A stretch of DNA of 64,000 nucleotides from Sanguinoderma infundibulare (GCA_032821775.1 JAVLRN010000005.1:3410001-3474000); one strand, 5' to 3'. Counted from the first letter of the stretch, positions 32,626 to 44,279 are shown. Program-made: numbers and translations. Notes: a model not told the origin generated them from the letters alone.

Positions 32626-33211
32626 CCTTGCAGCGCAGGGTGAGTACGTCGACCTGAGCCGGTCCAGCGTCACGCCGTTCCAGGCTCAGCAGTACGCCAA
32701 CATCTCCCGCCGCTTGAACGCCCCGCCACCGCCCGGTCTCCCCTTGACGTCCGTCAACGAAGACAAATACGAGCACCCGCCTGTCCCGGATCTTCCGCCC
32801 AAGAACGATAACAGCGTCGTCGAGCCCCTGGAGCTCAATCAAGACCACGACACTCGCAGTCAGCACTCCGTCACCCAGCCCAACCCGCGCGACACCGCCC
32901 TCTCAGACTCGCCCTTCGCGGACCCCACAATGGCCGTGATCGAGCAGCCGGAGGTGTAGGAGGAGCAGCCGCGCATGTCGACGGCCGATTCGGACTCGGT
33001 CATTCTCCCGCCCGAGCCCGCGTTCAAGCCCTCCCCCTCGCCCTCGTCCGTCCCGCCGACGGTGCCCGATGCCCGTGCGTCTGCGTCTGCTCCTGGAGCT
33101 GCGCTTGCTCCTACTCCTGCAGTCAACCTGCGCTCCAGCGCGCCCGCGCCCGCGCGGCCGGACATGGTCTACACGCTGTATGACAACGAGGATGCCTACG
33201 TGGGCATCTAA
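32571..33211 (+). pseudogene. C-terminal tail of an unrelated (probably membrane-anchored) protein, with internal stop
   Basis: In a different frame from the F-box part, the sequence reads ASTASGYPSMPSTAADKPLP, then a Pro/Asp/Ser-rich acidic stretch (PPVPDLPPKNDN), TAG at 32957, then in the same frame MSTADSDSVILPPEPAFK and the ending DMVYTLYDNEDAYVGI. The Pro/Ser-rich acidic character and aromatic C-terminal motif resemble the cytosolic tails of basidiomycete single-pass membrane proteins; this likeness is from memory. The in-frame TAG and absence of an N-terminal part make it a fragment. It follows the F-box homology with an overlap of about 8 bases (gcatcaac). Confidence 0.6.
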
Positions 33212-34642
33212 GCCCTGCAGTCTACACAACTGTATCAACACACACACCCCATACCGCGTGCCCTCCGCGGACGGGTCTTTGACTTCGTTCGCGGAGGCGC
33301 CGGCGTTGTAGCATCTCTCACCCTCTCTCTCTTGCTTTCATCGTTGTTTGTGCTCCATCCACTTTGCGTAATTATGAGGCGGTGGGGTAGACCTGGGTTC
33401 TCTGGGCAACACACACGCAAGCATTGCGCCTCGCTGCCTCTCTTTTCAGGTTTCATATCTTTGGTTGTGGTTGTTGTTGTTGTTATTGTTGCCGTTTGTG
33501 CTCGCTGCGCGTCGATGTCGACGCTCCGTACTCATTGACGACTCTAGACGAGATCCAAAAGCCCTTCCCTTCCCTCTCAACTTACCTGCAGGCGATGTCG
33601 CCGCAATGCGAACATATGTCCGCCGAGGCCTACTACCTCTTCCGAATACCGTAATACTACTTTTCTTTCCGATCTCGTGTAGCGTCTTTTACGGGCGTGC
33701 TCCGCGCCCATGTTCGTTCCTTTCGACATGCACCTTCAGTGCGCGCGGAGCGATTCTGCAGAATTGTTGTGGTTCAAGTTGTTGTTCGCTTCTAGTAATA
33801 CATCGCGTCATTGTGTGTCGCGACCTGCGCACACTGCTGGGTAACGGGCCGCTTCAAACTCGTCGATACCTGTATTTTTGTTGTTACCACGTTTGACTAC
33901 ACGAATAGAATTGTGTCGCGATTGCTTGACGCGTTCCAACTGGATAGCCGGTGAGCATAGCCGCCACGTCGCGAACGCAGACGAGGCCGAGGGAGTCGTG
34001 CGATTCCTTTCGTCAAACAAGCACAGTCCCTGGGTGGTGGTGGTTAAGGGCCTCTGGGCACTCGCGATGGTTGGCCCGAGGAATTGGTAAATGACCCATA
34101 AGCAACTAATGAACCTGAACCGGGACATCATGACATCCGTTTTGGATCCGCAGAACCATTATCGTTGAAGTGCACGACACAGCCACATTCAAATACCATC
34201 TGGAAGGAGACCGTGTCTCCAACACTCAAACAAGAGAACCGGAACAGAATCTGATATCGCGTAAGTAAGGACTGGAGCATACATGTGGGATGCGTACCTG
34301 ATATCGCCTAAGTAAGGACTGGGGGAAGCGGTATCAGGTCGCGGAACGTATATATGTGTGTACGTAATCAGGTCCGGTACCGAGTAAGGATGTGATCCTT
34401 ACACCATCCCTGGCAAAGGGTGCACAGGCACATTTCATTTCGGAGACGAAACAAATGATTCAACGGTCGAACTGTGACATGCAATACAAAAAGCGAATAA
34501 CGATAGCTCGTCTAATCGACGCAAATACCAGACATCGGTGAGAAGAGTAAGTATAGTAAGGCCCCGATGATGCACCGCCCGCCCACCGAAAATCAGCCAA
34601 GAAAATCGCGCGCGCGGCAGCTTTCTCCATAAACCACGCCCT
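33212..34642. other. Intergenic, includes a 25-bp direct repeat
   Basis: No gene supported over 1.4 kb. A T/G-rich tract lies near 33465-33495. A 25-bp direct repeat lies at 34251-34275 and 34298-34322. Confidence 0.45.
34251..34322. repeat. 25-bp direct repeat pair
   Basis: ctgatatcg-(c)-taagtaaggactgg occurs at 34251-34275 and 34298-34322, one mismatch, 22 bp apart. A looser third copy (gagtaaggatg) follows near 34382. Lies beyond the 3' end of the FunK1 gene. Confidence 0.7.
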
Positions 34643-37600
34643 TCACAATTGCACATTCCTCCTCCGACGCTTGGCCTTCGGCTTGGACGACGAGGCGGCC
34701 TCGTTATGATTATCACCGTTGTTTGGACCGACGTCCTCCACCACTTGCGCGTCCTTCTGCTTCCGCTTCCTGGAGTTCCGCGGGGTTGCGGACGCAGCCT
34801 GAGAGGACGATGCGGCGGGAGCGGAGACAGTGGGGAGATCCGGGTCCAAGTCGAAGTCGGGGACATCGGCGTCCTTGCGGGTCGCGTAGTGGTATTGGCC
34901 ACTGGGCTCGGGAGGCGAGAATCCGAGGTGTGACTGAGGCGAAGGAAGGGGAGACTTTGCCGCGTTAGAGTTCTCCATGCCAAGGTCGTCTCCGTCGGCC
35001 TCGATGGAACCCGCGGTGTGAGCATGGTTCGAAGCGAAGCTGAAATGGGAAGCGAAGCTGGAAGCATATGACATGTAGGTTCCGCTGGTACACACAGAGC
35101 CGATGCGACGATTTCCGGGATCGGTCGGGCCCTTGTAGACGTTCTCGGCGATCCTCGCTGCGAACTGGTCGAGTGCTTTGTCCCCAAAGGTCTCGGAGCA
35201 AGCATGGTCGTCGAACAAGTCTATGAGCCCACCGTGCATGGACAAGAATCCGATGACGACGCAAGGATCGGTACCGGGCGTAGAACGCGGGCGGGCCACG
35301 GCCTTGGCATTGCTGAGAGCGGGATTGAACCAGTCAGCGCGGGCGACAGGCTTAGCTTTATCGCGGGGTCTTTTGAACGCGGGGGGTGCTTTTGACGGCT
35401 TGGAAGCCTTCGTGCTGTTGTCAGACAGAAGTCCGAAGCCGTAGCGACGAGCCATCTCGTCGAGGTCAATGCTGCTGTAGGTGTCAGAGCATCCCCGGAT
35501 GATCCCCTTGACGAGGTCCTCGAGTTCGGGGTTGGAAGGAATGGTAAAAGGGGGTTTCGCGCCTGCATCGAAAAGTGCGAGCTTTCCAGCACCGCCGGTC
35601 TTGATACCATGCTCCCACTTCACGCACTCAAACAAGCCCAAGACAAGGTTCTTGAGAGTGTCAGCGCCGACGGTGACATGGAACCGGAGGACGAGGTAAA
35701 TGTACGCGTGAGCGAAAGATTCGATGTCGTCCGAGGCTTTGTACGGTTTGAATGGGTATTGGAGCGACAACACAGAACGGAACTGCCATGTTCCCTTATG
35801 AGGTCGAAGCATCAGTGAATGGCTCAAAACTCCAAGTAGTTTGCAACATACCGTGCGATCCGGTTCGACCGGCCCTATCCCCAGCTCGCACTCCAAGCGG
35901 GAGAGATCCCAGTCGATGAGAAATCCCTCCCGTTCACCATCGGCATTGATGCGGATCATGATATTCCCGATGCTAATGTCACGGTGGAGGACCTTCGCCT
36001 CGTCCCAGGCACTGTTATGCGCTAAAATTCACACCGGTAAGCAGCAATAACCATGGATGCAACTGGTGACTGCTTACCTCGCATGACGTTTGAGAATATT
36101 GCCGACAGCTCGACGAAGCAGGTGAAGTCTTGCACACGCATGCCGATCTCCTTGATGACGAGACGATAGTGGACACGAGGGACGGGCCGTTTAGCCTCTG
36201 GCAAGTGGTCCTGCACCCTAGTCATTTGAGCCCTATGACCGCCAACGTCGCCGCCACAGATCAATGTCGCGATGCCCTGGTCAGGAGTGACGCCATGCTG
36301 GTAGAGTCGCTGATAAACGAGGTGCTCGGGGCGGGTGCGGTATGGAACGAAGGGGCGCCATGAGTCTTTGAGGTAACAGACGTCCCAGTTCTTCTCGTCA
36401 GCGTCCGTGACATCGAGAGCGTAGAACCCGGTGGTGCATCGGCCGATGAGCGAGTCGGCAGAGAAGTGGGGACGCCCGACGAGGAATCGGCGGACGGATG
36501 GCGGGGGGTTGAGTGGCGATGATGGACGAGGATCTTGGGGTGGCGATGACGCGGACTGATCCCCGCTTTGTGACGGGTCGGGGTGGGGGTCGCTCGCCGG
36601 AAGCCTGCCGAACCCCTCCGGCGGGGGGAAGGGTTCGTCGGGGAACCACTCGTCCTGCGACGGCTGTCCGGGATGGACCTCAAGTTCATAGATCGGACAG
36701 TTGTCCGCCACCGCCTTGTTGAAACCCTCTCGAACGTGCTCGTCAAGCGTAATGTCGTCCTTGAGCGCCATGAACTTGGCCTTCGCTTCGGGTTCCGCGA
36801 GCTTCGCAGTCGGGTCCCGTCCAAGGGCCGCCGGGCCCTTCGCCATCATCAACTTCGCGAGCTTCCAGACGAAGTCGTGCAGGAGCGACGTCTTCTTGAT
36901 CCACATGAACGGCTCCGTAACGTAGACTCCAGAGCGGTCAAGGTAGCAGAGGCGCGCCATGTCGTAGCAGACGTAGACAGAGAAGCAAAAGGTGCGGTGC
37001 TGTAACTTGAAAACGTTCAGGTGGCACTCGAGGAGCTGTCCGAGCGCGACTTCTCCCTCCTTCGAAAGCCTGATGAAGGGTGGCACGTCCCGCGTTGTGG
37101 TCTTCTGTTCGGCGGTCGACTCGGCGCCGCCCTCAGCCCCCGCAGCTGCTCTGGCGTTCGTTGCTTCGGGGGCGTTCCGCACGGTGGCCTCGCCAGCTTC
37201 TCCTCCAGCCTCTGCCGCGACGCCACCGCTTTCCTCATCCTCGTCCGCATGTCCTTGCTCCTCTTGATCCGCGCCCTCGGTTGCGGCCTCTGTAGCCTTC
37301 TCCGAAGCCTGACCAGCATCTTTCGCTGATCGGGAAGCACCAGGAGCCGAAGCCGCAAACTTACGCTTGTATCCTCTCGGCTTGGTCTTGAAATAGAACG
37401 CAGAGCGCTGGTCCGCGCCCTTGGCCTCGAATGGAACGTCAATCCAGAACCAGGACCGACGCCCTAGAGCACGCTTCTCCAGGACCGACGCTTTCATGCG
37501 GCTCTTCTTGCGATCGTCGGCGGTGAAGTCAGTCGCCGCGCATGCCAAGGAGGATTTCGTGTAGATCCCGCCGTCGTTAAACGTATGCTTCTTGCCCGAA

Positions 37601-38202
37601 TTGCCGTCCTTGGCCTTGTGGTTCGCAGTATCCAAGAAGTGCAGGTCGTTGCACCCCGTGGCGTCCAAGACGGACTGGACGACCTTGGCCTACGCAGCCA
37701 CAGTCTCGATTAGATGGGTATGTAGGAGCGGTTAGCGATCGGAGCAACGCACCAGTTCTGGATAAATCGCATGCTCTGTCATGCCCTCAGAGAGCACCGG
37801 CTCCTTGAACTTCTCGCGCTCCTGTTTACTCGGGCCGGGGGTAGAGAACAATTCGGAGAAGAGCTCATCGCCGAGCAGATGGAAGCGTGGACCCATACCG
37901 CACTCGTCGATGAGGAGAGTCGCGAGTTCCTTGCCTTCCCTCGGTTCGAACGCGCAATTATTGTAGACAGAAGGAGTATACCGAATTATGGACTGCTTCG
38001 GCTTGAGCGTCCTGTTCGGCTCGGTGGTTGAGGTGGGAGTGGCGGTGGTTGGGATTGTATTGGTGACGCCCCGGGGGGAATGTGGAGTGGGCGGGACGCG
38101 GTCGACGGCAGCTGTTGGTGGAGTTTCGGGTGAGTGAGCGTGGTTGGGGCTCTGCAAGGGAGCATTGGAGGAATGTGTGTCAGATGCGTCGTCGCCAGGC
38201 AT
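34643..38202 (-). CDS. FunK1-type protein kinase (copy 1)
   Basis: Fungal-specific FunK1 kinase, 1127 aa, four exons: 37753-38202, 36078-37689, 35852-36021, 34643-35794 (introns 63, 56 and 57 bp). An N-terminal Pro/Thr-rich region precedes a conserved FunK1 N-domain with a low-complexity Ala/Glu insert (about 37040-37340). The catalytic loop is HRDISIGNIM (Asp at about 702), the DFG position is IDWDLS as usual in FunK1, then RT|GTWQFRSV and DDIESFAHAYIYL. After about residue 880 comes a long Ser/Pro/acidic tail ending in a basic KAKRRRRN cluster, probably nuclear. FunK1 genes are expanded in Agaricomycetes; substrates are unknown. A second, divergent copy lies 1.7 kb away on the same strand. 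Confidence 0.92.
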
Positions 38203-38483
38203 GGTTGAAGGAAGGGGGTGTTCGGGAGGTGGTAGAAGTTCAACTTACGAATCGAGGCGCGCGTACGATTTTATATCGACGGAGACGTTACAAACTCCGA
38301 CCGTTCGTTTGTGCGCCAGAACAGTATACGCCTGGAGTTACCGGAGGATGATTGGACGGGTGGCTCAGTGCCGTCGGTGATTCGGCCAAACGACGACCTG
38401 GACACAAAGTGAGTCAGTTTCTGTGCAGGCAAGTCCTTCCAGATATGGCTCACAATACAATATGATAAAGATCCCTGAGAACA

Positions 38484-39388
38484 ATGAAGCCTGACGGGGA
38501 AGGAGTATGTTGGCGGTTGGTTGCAAATTGCAACATGCGGCGCGTGGACGGCGGAGTTCAACACAGCTACCCGATTAGGAAAGGATGGGTGTCAAGCGCC
38601 CATCCGCCCGCTCAAGCGCAACTTGCGGGTATGTCTTTGTCTATGACATTCCTTCACTACAGATCGGGCTGTGTTGACGTTTCTCGGCCACCACTATTCG
38701 ACCCAGTACACTCCACGGAGTCGGTTCCTTTTCTTGACCACCACCGAAGTGGCACAAGCGAGGAGGTGATAGAGACGGGCCGCCGCGCATGGCCCTACAC
38801 CCGAAGGGACATTCTGTATGCCTTGCTCTTATCCCATTTGCAACCCCACCCTTGTGGTACGTCAACTCGGGGACTGTGGATAGAGTTCGGCTCCGTTATC
38901 TACAACGAGGCGGAGCTCGCGCTCTCGTACCGGGAGCTCATTCAACGATGCACCTTCGACGAGTTTTGCGCCGCGTTCGAGTCCTCGACGCTTCCCGTCC
39001 TGTTTTACCTCCTTGGCGTTTCCGTCACAGTGCCACAGTTCTTCCTCGACGCCATGGCTTGTTCCCAGAGATTGTTCAGGTCCGTCTGGTACCTGCAGCT
39101 CTACATCGCTCGACTCGTCAACGGGACCTCGGGAGAGTCGCTGATGCCGGTACAATCGGTCGTCGCAGACTACGGCTTCGCGAACTGCAAGAACGACGAA
39201 GACGGGACGCTGCTGGACCATCTCTACAGGCGCATGTGGTGCGCAGCGGCGTTTGATCCCCTTAACCTGCACGAGGCGTGTTTGCGCGGGCAACTGTTAG
39301 CGTACGCGAAGGGCTCGTCAAGCTCTGGCCGCACACGGCGAAGTACACGCGATTGCTGAAGAATCGCTACCCCGTTCGCGAGGCATAG
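38484..39388 (+). pseudogene. Fragment of a basidiomycete MYND-finger-type protein, frameshifted
   Basis: From about 38870 the frame is protein-like and resembles the C-terminal half of basidiomycete MYND-finger family proteins (recognised from memory): IEFGSVIYNEAELALSYREL, CTFDEFCAAFESSTLP, VADYGFANCKNDED, DPLNLHEACLRGQLL. The zinc-binding MYND part itself is not found upstream. After GQLL the frame goes on to a stop at 39357, but the expected ending LVKLWPHTAKYTRLLKNRYP is encoded one frame over, from 39302 to the TAG at 39386. So there is a one- or two-base indel near 39298, or a sequencing error. The first 120 codons have no likeness. It lies between two FunK1 genes on the opposite strand. 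Confidence 0.55.
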
Positions 39389-39954
39389 ATCGACAAGTGC
39401 GTCGTTTGTCCTTATACGATCACTCTGACGTTTATTTACGCTCGAATCTCGGATGTAAGTAGCCGCTCTGGCTCGGGGTCGGACTCGAAGTCGAACCTCA
39501 TCGTAGCATACAAAACAGCTGGGCGTCGCGCCCAGCCTCGTTTCGAATGTCGCTATTGTACAGTACCAGATACCATCATGTCGTCGTAGAATGCAACTGT
39601 AACTGAGTGGGATGTCTACCAGAGTCAAGGGCGACCCTCCGCGTGTTATCGCGAGCATACACGCAAAGTCCTCTGCCGACCGAGCCCGGGGCCTTGACGA
39701 CGATGACAGTGAGACGGACAAGATTAGATGAGGGCAAAGAGCTGACATCAGGTGCGGGCGGAACGTCAGCCACCGGAGTATAGGAATTACAGAATGGCGG
39801 TATTAGGTATCAAACACTAGGTCACGGTGATAGTACAGTAATTCGGAGTTGGATGTGAAATAAAAGAGGAAACGGACAAATAGCTCCAGATGATACGTAG
39901 CGGAAACGGATGGAAGGAGAACAAAGCGACAACCAGTGCACCCTCTCAGGACGT
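39389..39954. other. Intergenic, no supported gene
   Basis: 3' flanks of the MYND fragment and of FunK1 copy 2. Confidence 0.4.
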
Positions 39955-42543
39955 TCATTCCTCCGGGATGGGGCCCAAGCTTTGCGCCATACGGCCGCGT
40001 GACGGAGTGACCGGCGGACGCGGGGGGCACGGGAAACATAAGAGGGGAAGAGAGACGTGCTTCTTCGAGTCCTGTATACGTCGCCGCTTGTTCTCGATAT
40101 TCTTCGACGGAGGCTGAGGCAACTCGTGGAGTGGAGGCTTCCATCCGGACGGAATCTGGTCCTCCGCCGCCTGGACCGGCCAGGTGGCTTGCATTGCCTC
40201 CCCCAGGGTAAGCAGCATTTGAGTGTGGGAAGAGACGAACTTCGCGAGCTCTTTCTCCTCCGCTGTGGGTCCACCGGTCTTCTTCTGAGAGCGCTTCCGA
40301 GAAGCCAATTGGGCAAGCAAGGCAGCGGCGGCCTTGTTGGCTGTGTACGCGGGAGCGGTGGGGCCAGCTTTGGTTCTGCGCTTTGCTTCCACTTTACGCC
40401 TTTTCTTGTCATCCCTGACGATGTAACGGGCCTTGAACCAAGACAAGAGCGTCTCAAACAGCTTATCGAGAGGGTTGTCAAAGAGAAGGCGGGTCATGGC
40501 CCCGACGACGATCGTGCCCCCCTTGATCGTGGATCGCTTCAGGTCGCCGCAGATGTACATCCCCTTCTCGTAACCATATGTGTCGAAGTACCGATCCAGG
40601 AAGTCAGCGATCGTCTCACCTTCGCAGTTGATGCTCTTGACGTAACGGATGGCGTGGTACAAGAGGACGTGCAAGAAGGATTCAAGCTCATCCGCTTTGG
40701 TGATTTTCTTGCGACCGGGCGAGAGAAGCTTGACAGACAGATACTGCCACGTCCCCTGAAAGTGCAACGTCACCAAGAGACAAGGTAACTGAACGAGCTT
40801 TACTCACCGTTCGTTCCGGTTGCCGTGGTCGCCGTTCCCTGTCGCTCTTCTTGTGCACAGACTTCGACATCTCCCAGTCGGCGAGGATGCCCGTCCACTC
40901 CAAAGTGGCCACCCCTTTGTCGTTCACGAAGACTTTGGGATAGATGAGAATGTTGCCGGAGCTGACATCGCGGTGTAGAACAGTCGTCTTCGGGTTTGTG
41001 GCGGCTTCGAAATGAGCTACGGAAACATCAGTATAAGGAAGCATCATCAGCGACTGTTTACTGGGACACTCACCGTGGACGCAGTCGAAAATCACCCGAA
41101 CAAGTTGCTGAGGACGCTTGAACGAAGACAGAGGCATGGCGACTTCCTTAACGACGAAGCGATAGTGCCTATGGAGGCGCAAAGGGCACTCCTCTTCACC
41201 GGACGTAGCCGTGGGGTTACGCCGGGGGCTAGTCGACAACGCTGAGGTATCCGAATTAGAATCCGAATCCGAGTCCGAATCCGAATCCGAATCCGAATCG
41301 GACTCTCTACCCGCGTCGTCGTCAACCTCCCGCTTCCGCTTTTCGCTCCGCCGCTGCTTCTGCTGCTGCTTAAGCTCCCACCAGCGAGGGGTCTCCGTCT
41401 CCTGCTCCCCGATGTCTCCGTGGCAGAGTAGTGTCGGCACGTTAGAAATCCCCGCCTTGTTCAGGCAGTCCAGGATGTCGCCCTCCTTGTCGACGAAGAG
41501 GTAGTTCGCCCGCCAGGCGTCCTTGAGCCACACGAGCCGCCCAGTGGCGCAGCTAAGGGCGACGTAGCCACGAGTACCGCGACCAGCCATGCCCTTCGCA
41601 CGGAACACGGGTTTCCCGATGAGGAACTCGTTAGTCCCTTCTTCTGCAGGGACCTGGACACGGTAGCGGGGCCAGTCGTTCACGAGAGAGCTTCTGAACA
41701 TCTCTCGCACGTACTCAAACTCGCCATCGGGGAGCTCACGGCTCTCCAGAACCCTCTCCGAGTGCTTGATGTCGTCCTTAGCGTACGCCGCCTTGATCAT
41801 GTGCTGCCAGTCCGGATCGCCGCTGCGGAGGCGAGTCGCAGTAGGATCAAAGCCGAGCTGTGTGTCCGTGCAGTTGCCAATGCGCCAGAGGATGTCGCAG
41901 AAGAACGCCCAGTTCTCCACGTAGTTGAACGACTCCGTAACCACCGTGCCGGACCGGTCCCAGCGTGTGATCCGCGCGCGAGGGCCGATGATGATGAACA
42001 TGAAGAGTGCAAGGCGCTGCTGGATGGCGTGGAGGAGCTCAGCGTAGGAGATCATCTGTCCACGAACCTTCTTGTGAGTGCTGCCAGGGGTGATGTTGCC
42101 TTCAGAGTCGCCGTAGGGGTCCGAGTCAGCCTCATCTACCTTGAACTCGAAGGGGAGAACTTGGTCGTCCCAGTGCTGTTTCCCGTCCGTGGGGGCATAT
42201 TTGGCATGGTACAGGCCAGCGTCCACCTTCTGTCCAGATTCATCGATGTATAGAGGGTCGGGTCGGTTACCGCAAAAGCGCATCACGAAGCCAGGGACAA
42301 GGTTGAGCTTGTTGATGGCGGCGGTCTGCATTAAGCCCCGATGAGTGGCTAAGAGATGGGGTAATAACCAAGATTACAGCCACTCACAAATTTTTCGCAA
42401 AGGACTGTTTCGGTCATCTTCTTGTCCAGCCCAGCGAAAGGGTTGGACTCCAGAACGGGCCTTGGCTTCCCGTCGTTTGCCGGGCGGGGAAAGTACCTCT
42501 CGCAGAACTCCTCCTTCGTTGCGGGAACAGCAGCGTGTGCCAT
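39955..42543 (-). CDS. FunK1-type protein kinase (copy 2)
   Basis: 805-aa FunK1 kinase, four exons: 42388-42543, 41074-42325, 40808-41016, 39955-40755 (introns 61, 57 and 52 bp), with the same exon plan as copy 1. Landmarks: catalytic loop HRDVSSGNILI (Asp at about 486), magnesium-site ADWEMS (DWE where copy 1 has DWD), RT|GTWQYLSV and ELESFLHVLLYHAIRYV. A run of Ser-Asp repeats encoded by a hexanucleotide repeat (about 41248-41297) interrupts the N-lobe side. The C-terminal 130 residues are Lys-rich. Protein identity to copy 1 is low, so this is an old paralogue rather than a recent tandem copy. Confidence 0.92.
41248..41297. repeat. Hexanucleotide microsatellite in coding sequence
   Basis: Tandem ccgaat/ccgagt units encode alternating Ser-Asp in FunK1 copy 2. 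In-frame unit (two codons), so length change would not break the gene. Confidence 0.8.
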
Positions 42544-43544
42544 GTCTTCTGCTATTTGTGCGCGGTATTGTTGGAGGTCGCCGCGTTCTTCCTCGATGGT
42601 TGAGATTCGAGTGTGAGTTCGATTGTGGCTGAGTGGCGCACGAGTGGCGAACTTGAAGCGTCGTCAGCTCATGAACACAAGAAAGGTGCACTACGCGCCC
42701 CAGAGGTCGGGATAAGTACGATGAAAAGCAGGGGTAATCGCGTTTCACGATCATAGGTCGGGGCTAATTCGGACTGGTGGAAAGTTCGGAAGTTTTACGA
42801 CATAGGGATAAATCAAGGAAACATGTACATTTTCGCCACCATATTTGCCGCCGAGAGACCCCAGGAATACATGGCGATTATGGCGACTAAGTACCAGATG
42901 AAAAATGACACACAGTTACGAGTTGATGAACCCAAGAGTAGCGCACGCACGTGTGGTTGACGGACAGTGACAACGCACCGGCCCTAAACCTCCATGTGAT
43001 CTCCTGACCCGCCAACCGATGCCAAGTTACCAACTGACAGCTCTCTTTGTCCGTGTCCATCTCTTTTCCTCTCTGACTCGCTCTGAGCTGCTCCATCCCA
43101 CCTCTCACTGCATGCAACCAGCTCACTGACCACTTATCTCTCTCCCTGCCAGAAGAGGTCCATGGACACTGTCGGCGGCACTGATGCCAGAGCCCAAACA
43201 CGGCCGGCCTGTACATGCCCCAGACCCAACAACTTGAGCCTGTACGACCCCTTCAACGGCTACAACATGCTCACCATGGGTCTTCCCACTATGGGCGTCC
43301 TCGGAGGTTTCTCCCACAAGGGCCAAATGACTGCTGGTTTCACTAATGTGAGTCTACCTTACTTCTCCTTCAGATGCATTGCATTTGTCGCCTTTCCTAT
43401 CCCTCATTCCTGTTCTTGTTCCTTGTCGGCTATGCCCTCACATGGGGCTGTTAGCTTTGGATTGGTGAGTCTGCTATGCGCTCGACACTGCCCTTCTCAT
43501 GCACAACTCTGAGCCATCAATCACATACATCGCCTTCTTCAGTG
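42544..43544. other. Intergenic, possible upstream exon
   Basis: About 1 kb. An open stretch from the ATG at 43162 ends in a consensus donor (aat|gtgagt at 43350). It could be a first exon of the RNase-H1-N-like gene, but no clear path joins it, so it is left out of that model. Confidence 0.35.
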
Positions 43545-44279
43545 ATGTCTGCGCACAGTCGCGATGAAGTTTCCCTCTCTGCAGACATCCTCCTTGGGGG
43601 GACCCAAGGACACAGGTGTGTCGCGATGCGTTTTGCCTCCCTCCTCCCGCTCACCTCTCCACCCCATCAAATTTTGCCTCTGTCCCCCCTTGTGTGCACC
43701 GTGGGGCTGTGACCCGTGAAGGATGAAGAAAGAAGTGTACATTGTCCTCGTCGGCATCAGGCCTGGCGCGTATAAGGAATGGTGAGTCTTGTCTTGTCTT
43801 CTGACGACTTGTTGGTGAGCAGCCGCAGCACGCTTGGCCACGTGGGGCCCTCTCCCACCCCTCGCTCGCTCGCTCGTGCGAGGCTCCAGGGGGGCTTCAT
43901 GGCCTACAATTGGGTGCTGTTGAGTGATGTGGGATGGACGTTGATGTGTTTTGGATTGGGTTATAGGCTAGATGTGACGCAGAATACCGTCGGTGTGTCT
44001 GGGGCGCAGTACAAGGGTGTCTCGGACTGGCACCACGCCCAAGACTATTATGACAACACCTATAGGAATGGTAAGACACGGGTGCCCTCCCAGTACGTGC
44101 ATGGTGTTCACTGTGCAAGGTTTTGCTGTCGTCTATATATCATGTATCAGCTCTGTGTATGTAGGTTCTTAGGGGATAAAATCAATATCAAATTTCCATT
44201 TTATTTCGAGTATGCTACCGGAACAGATCATCGAAATACAACACCCAAGCCCAGATATTCCGCTCGGATCCCATTTTGA
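43545..44279 (+). CDS. Small protein with RNase H1 N-terminal-like (viroplasmin-type) domain
   Basis: Proposed exons 43545-43615, 43722-43781 and 43967-44279 (147 aa). The middle and last exons join, across a 185-bp intron with a GTGAGT donor and TTATAG acceptor, to VYIVLVGIRPGAYKEW|LDVTQN and TVGVSGAQYKGVSDWHHAQ, then DYYDNTYRNGK. This is the layout of the RNase H1 N-terminal domain: Tyr-x-Val, Gly-x-x-Pro-Gly-x-Tyr, Trp, Gly-Ala-x-x-Lys, Trp, Ala. The domain binds RNA/DNA hybrids or dsRNA in RNase H1; there is no RNase H catalytic domain here. It is common as a stand-alone piece in mushrooms. The first exon and the part after DYYDNTYRNGK are uncertain; a donor at 44070 (g|gtaaga) may lead to another exon. 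Confidence 0.6.

Noticed and set aside
36398..37442. Several 70-190-codon frames in both strands within the FunK1 copy 1 exon
   Set aside because: Shadows of the FunK1 coding exon, which has the catalytic motifs and exact intron phases.
41248..41297. CRISPR-like repeat array
   Set aside because: It is a simple in-frame hexanucleotide repeat with no spacers; the organism is a eukaryote.
39955..42543. FunK1 copy 2 as a recent tandem duplicate of copy 1
   Set aside because: Exon plan is shared but sequence similarity is low and confined to kinase motifs, so duplication is old.
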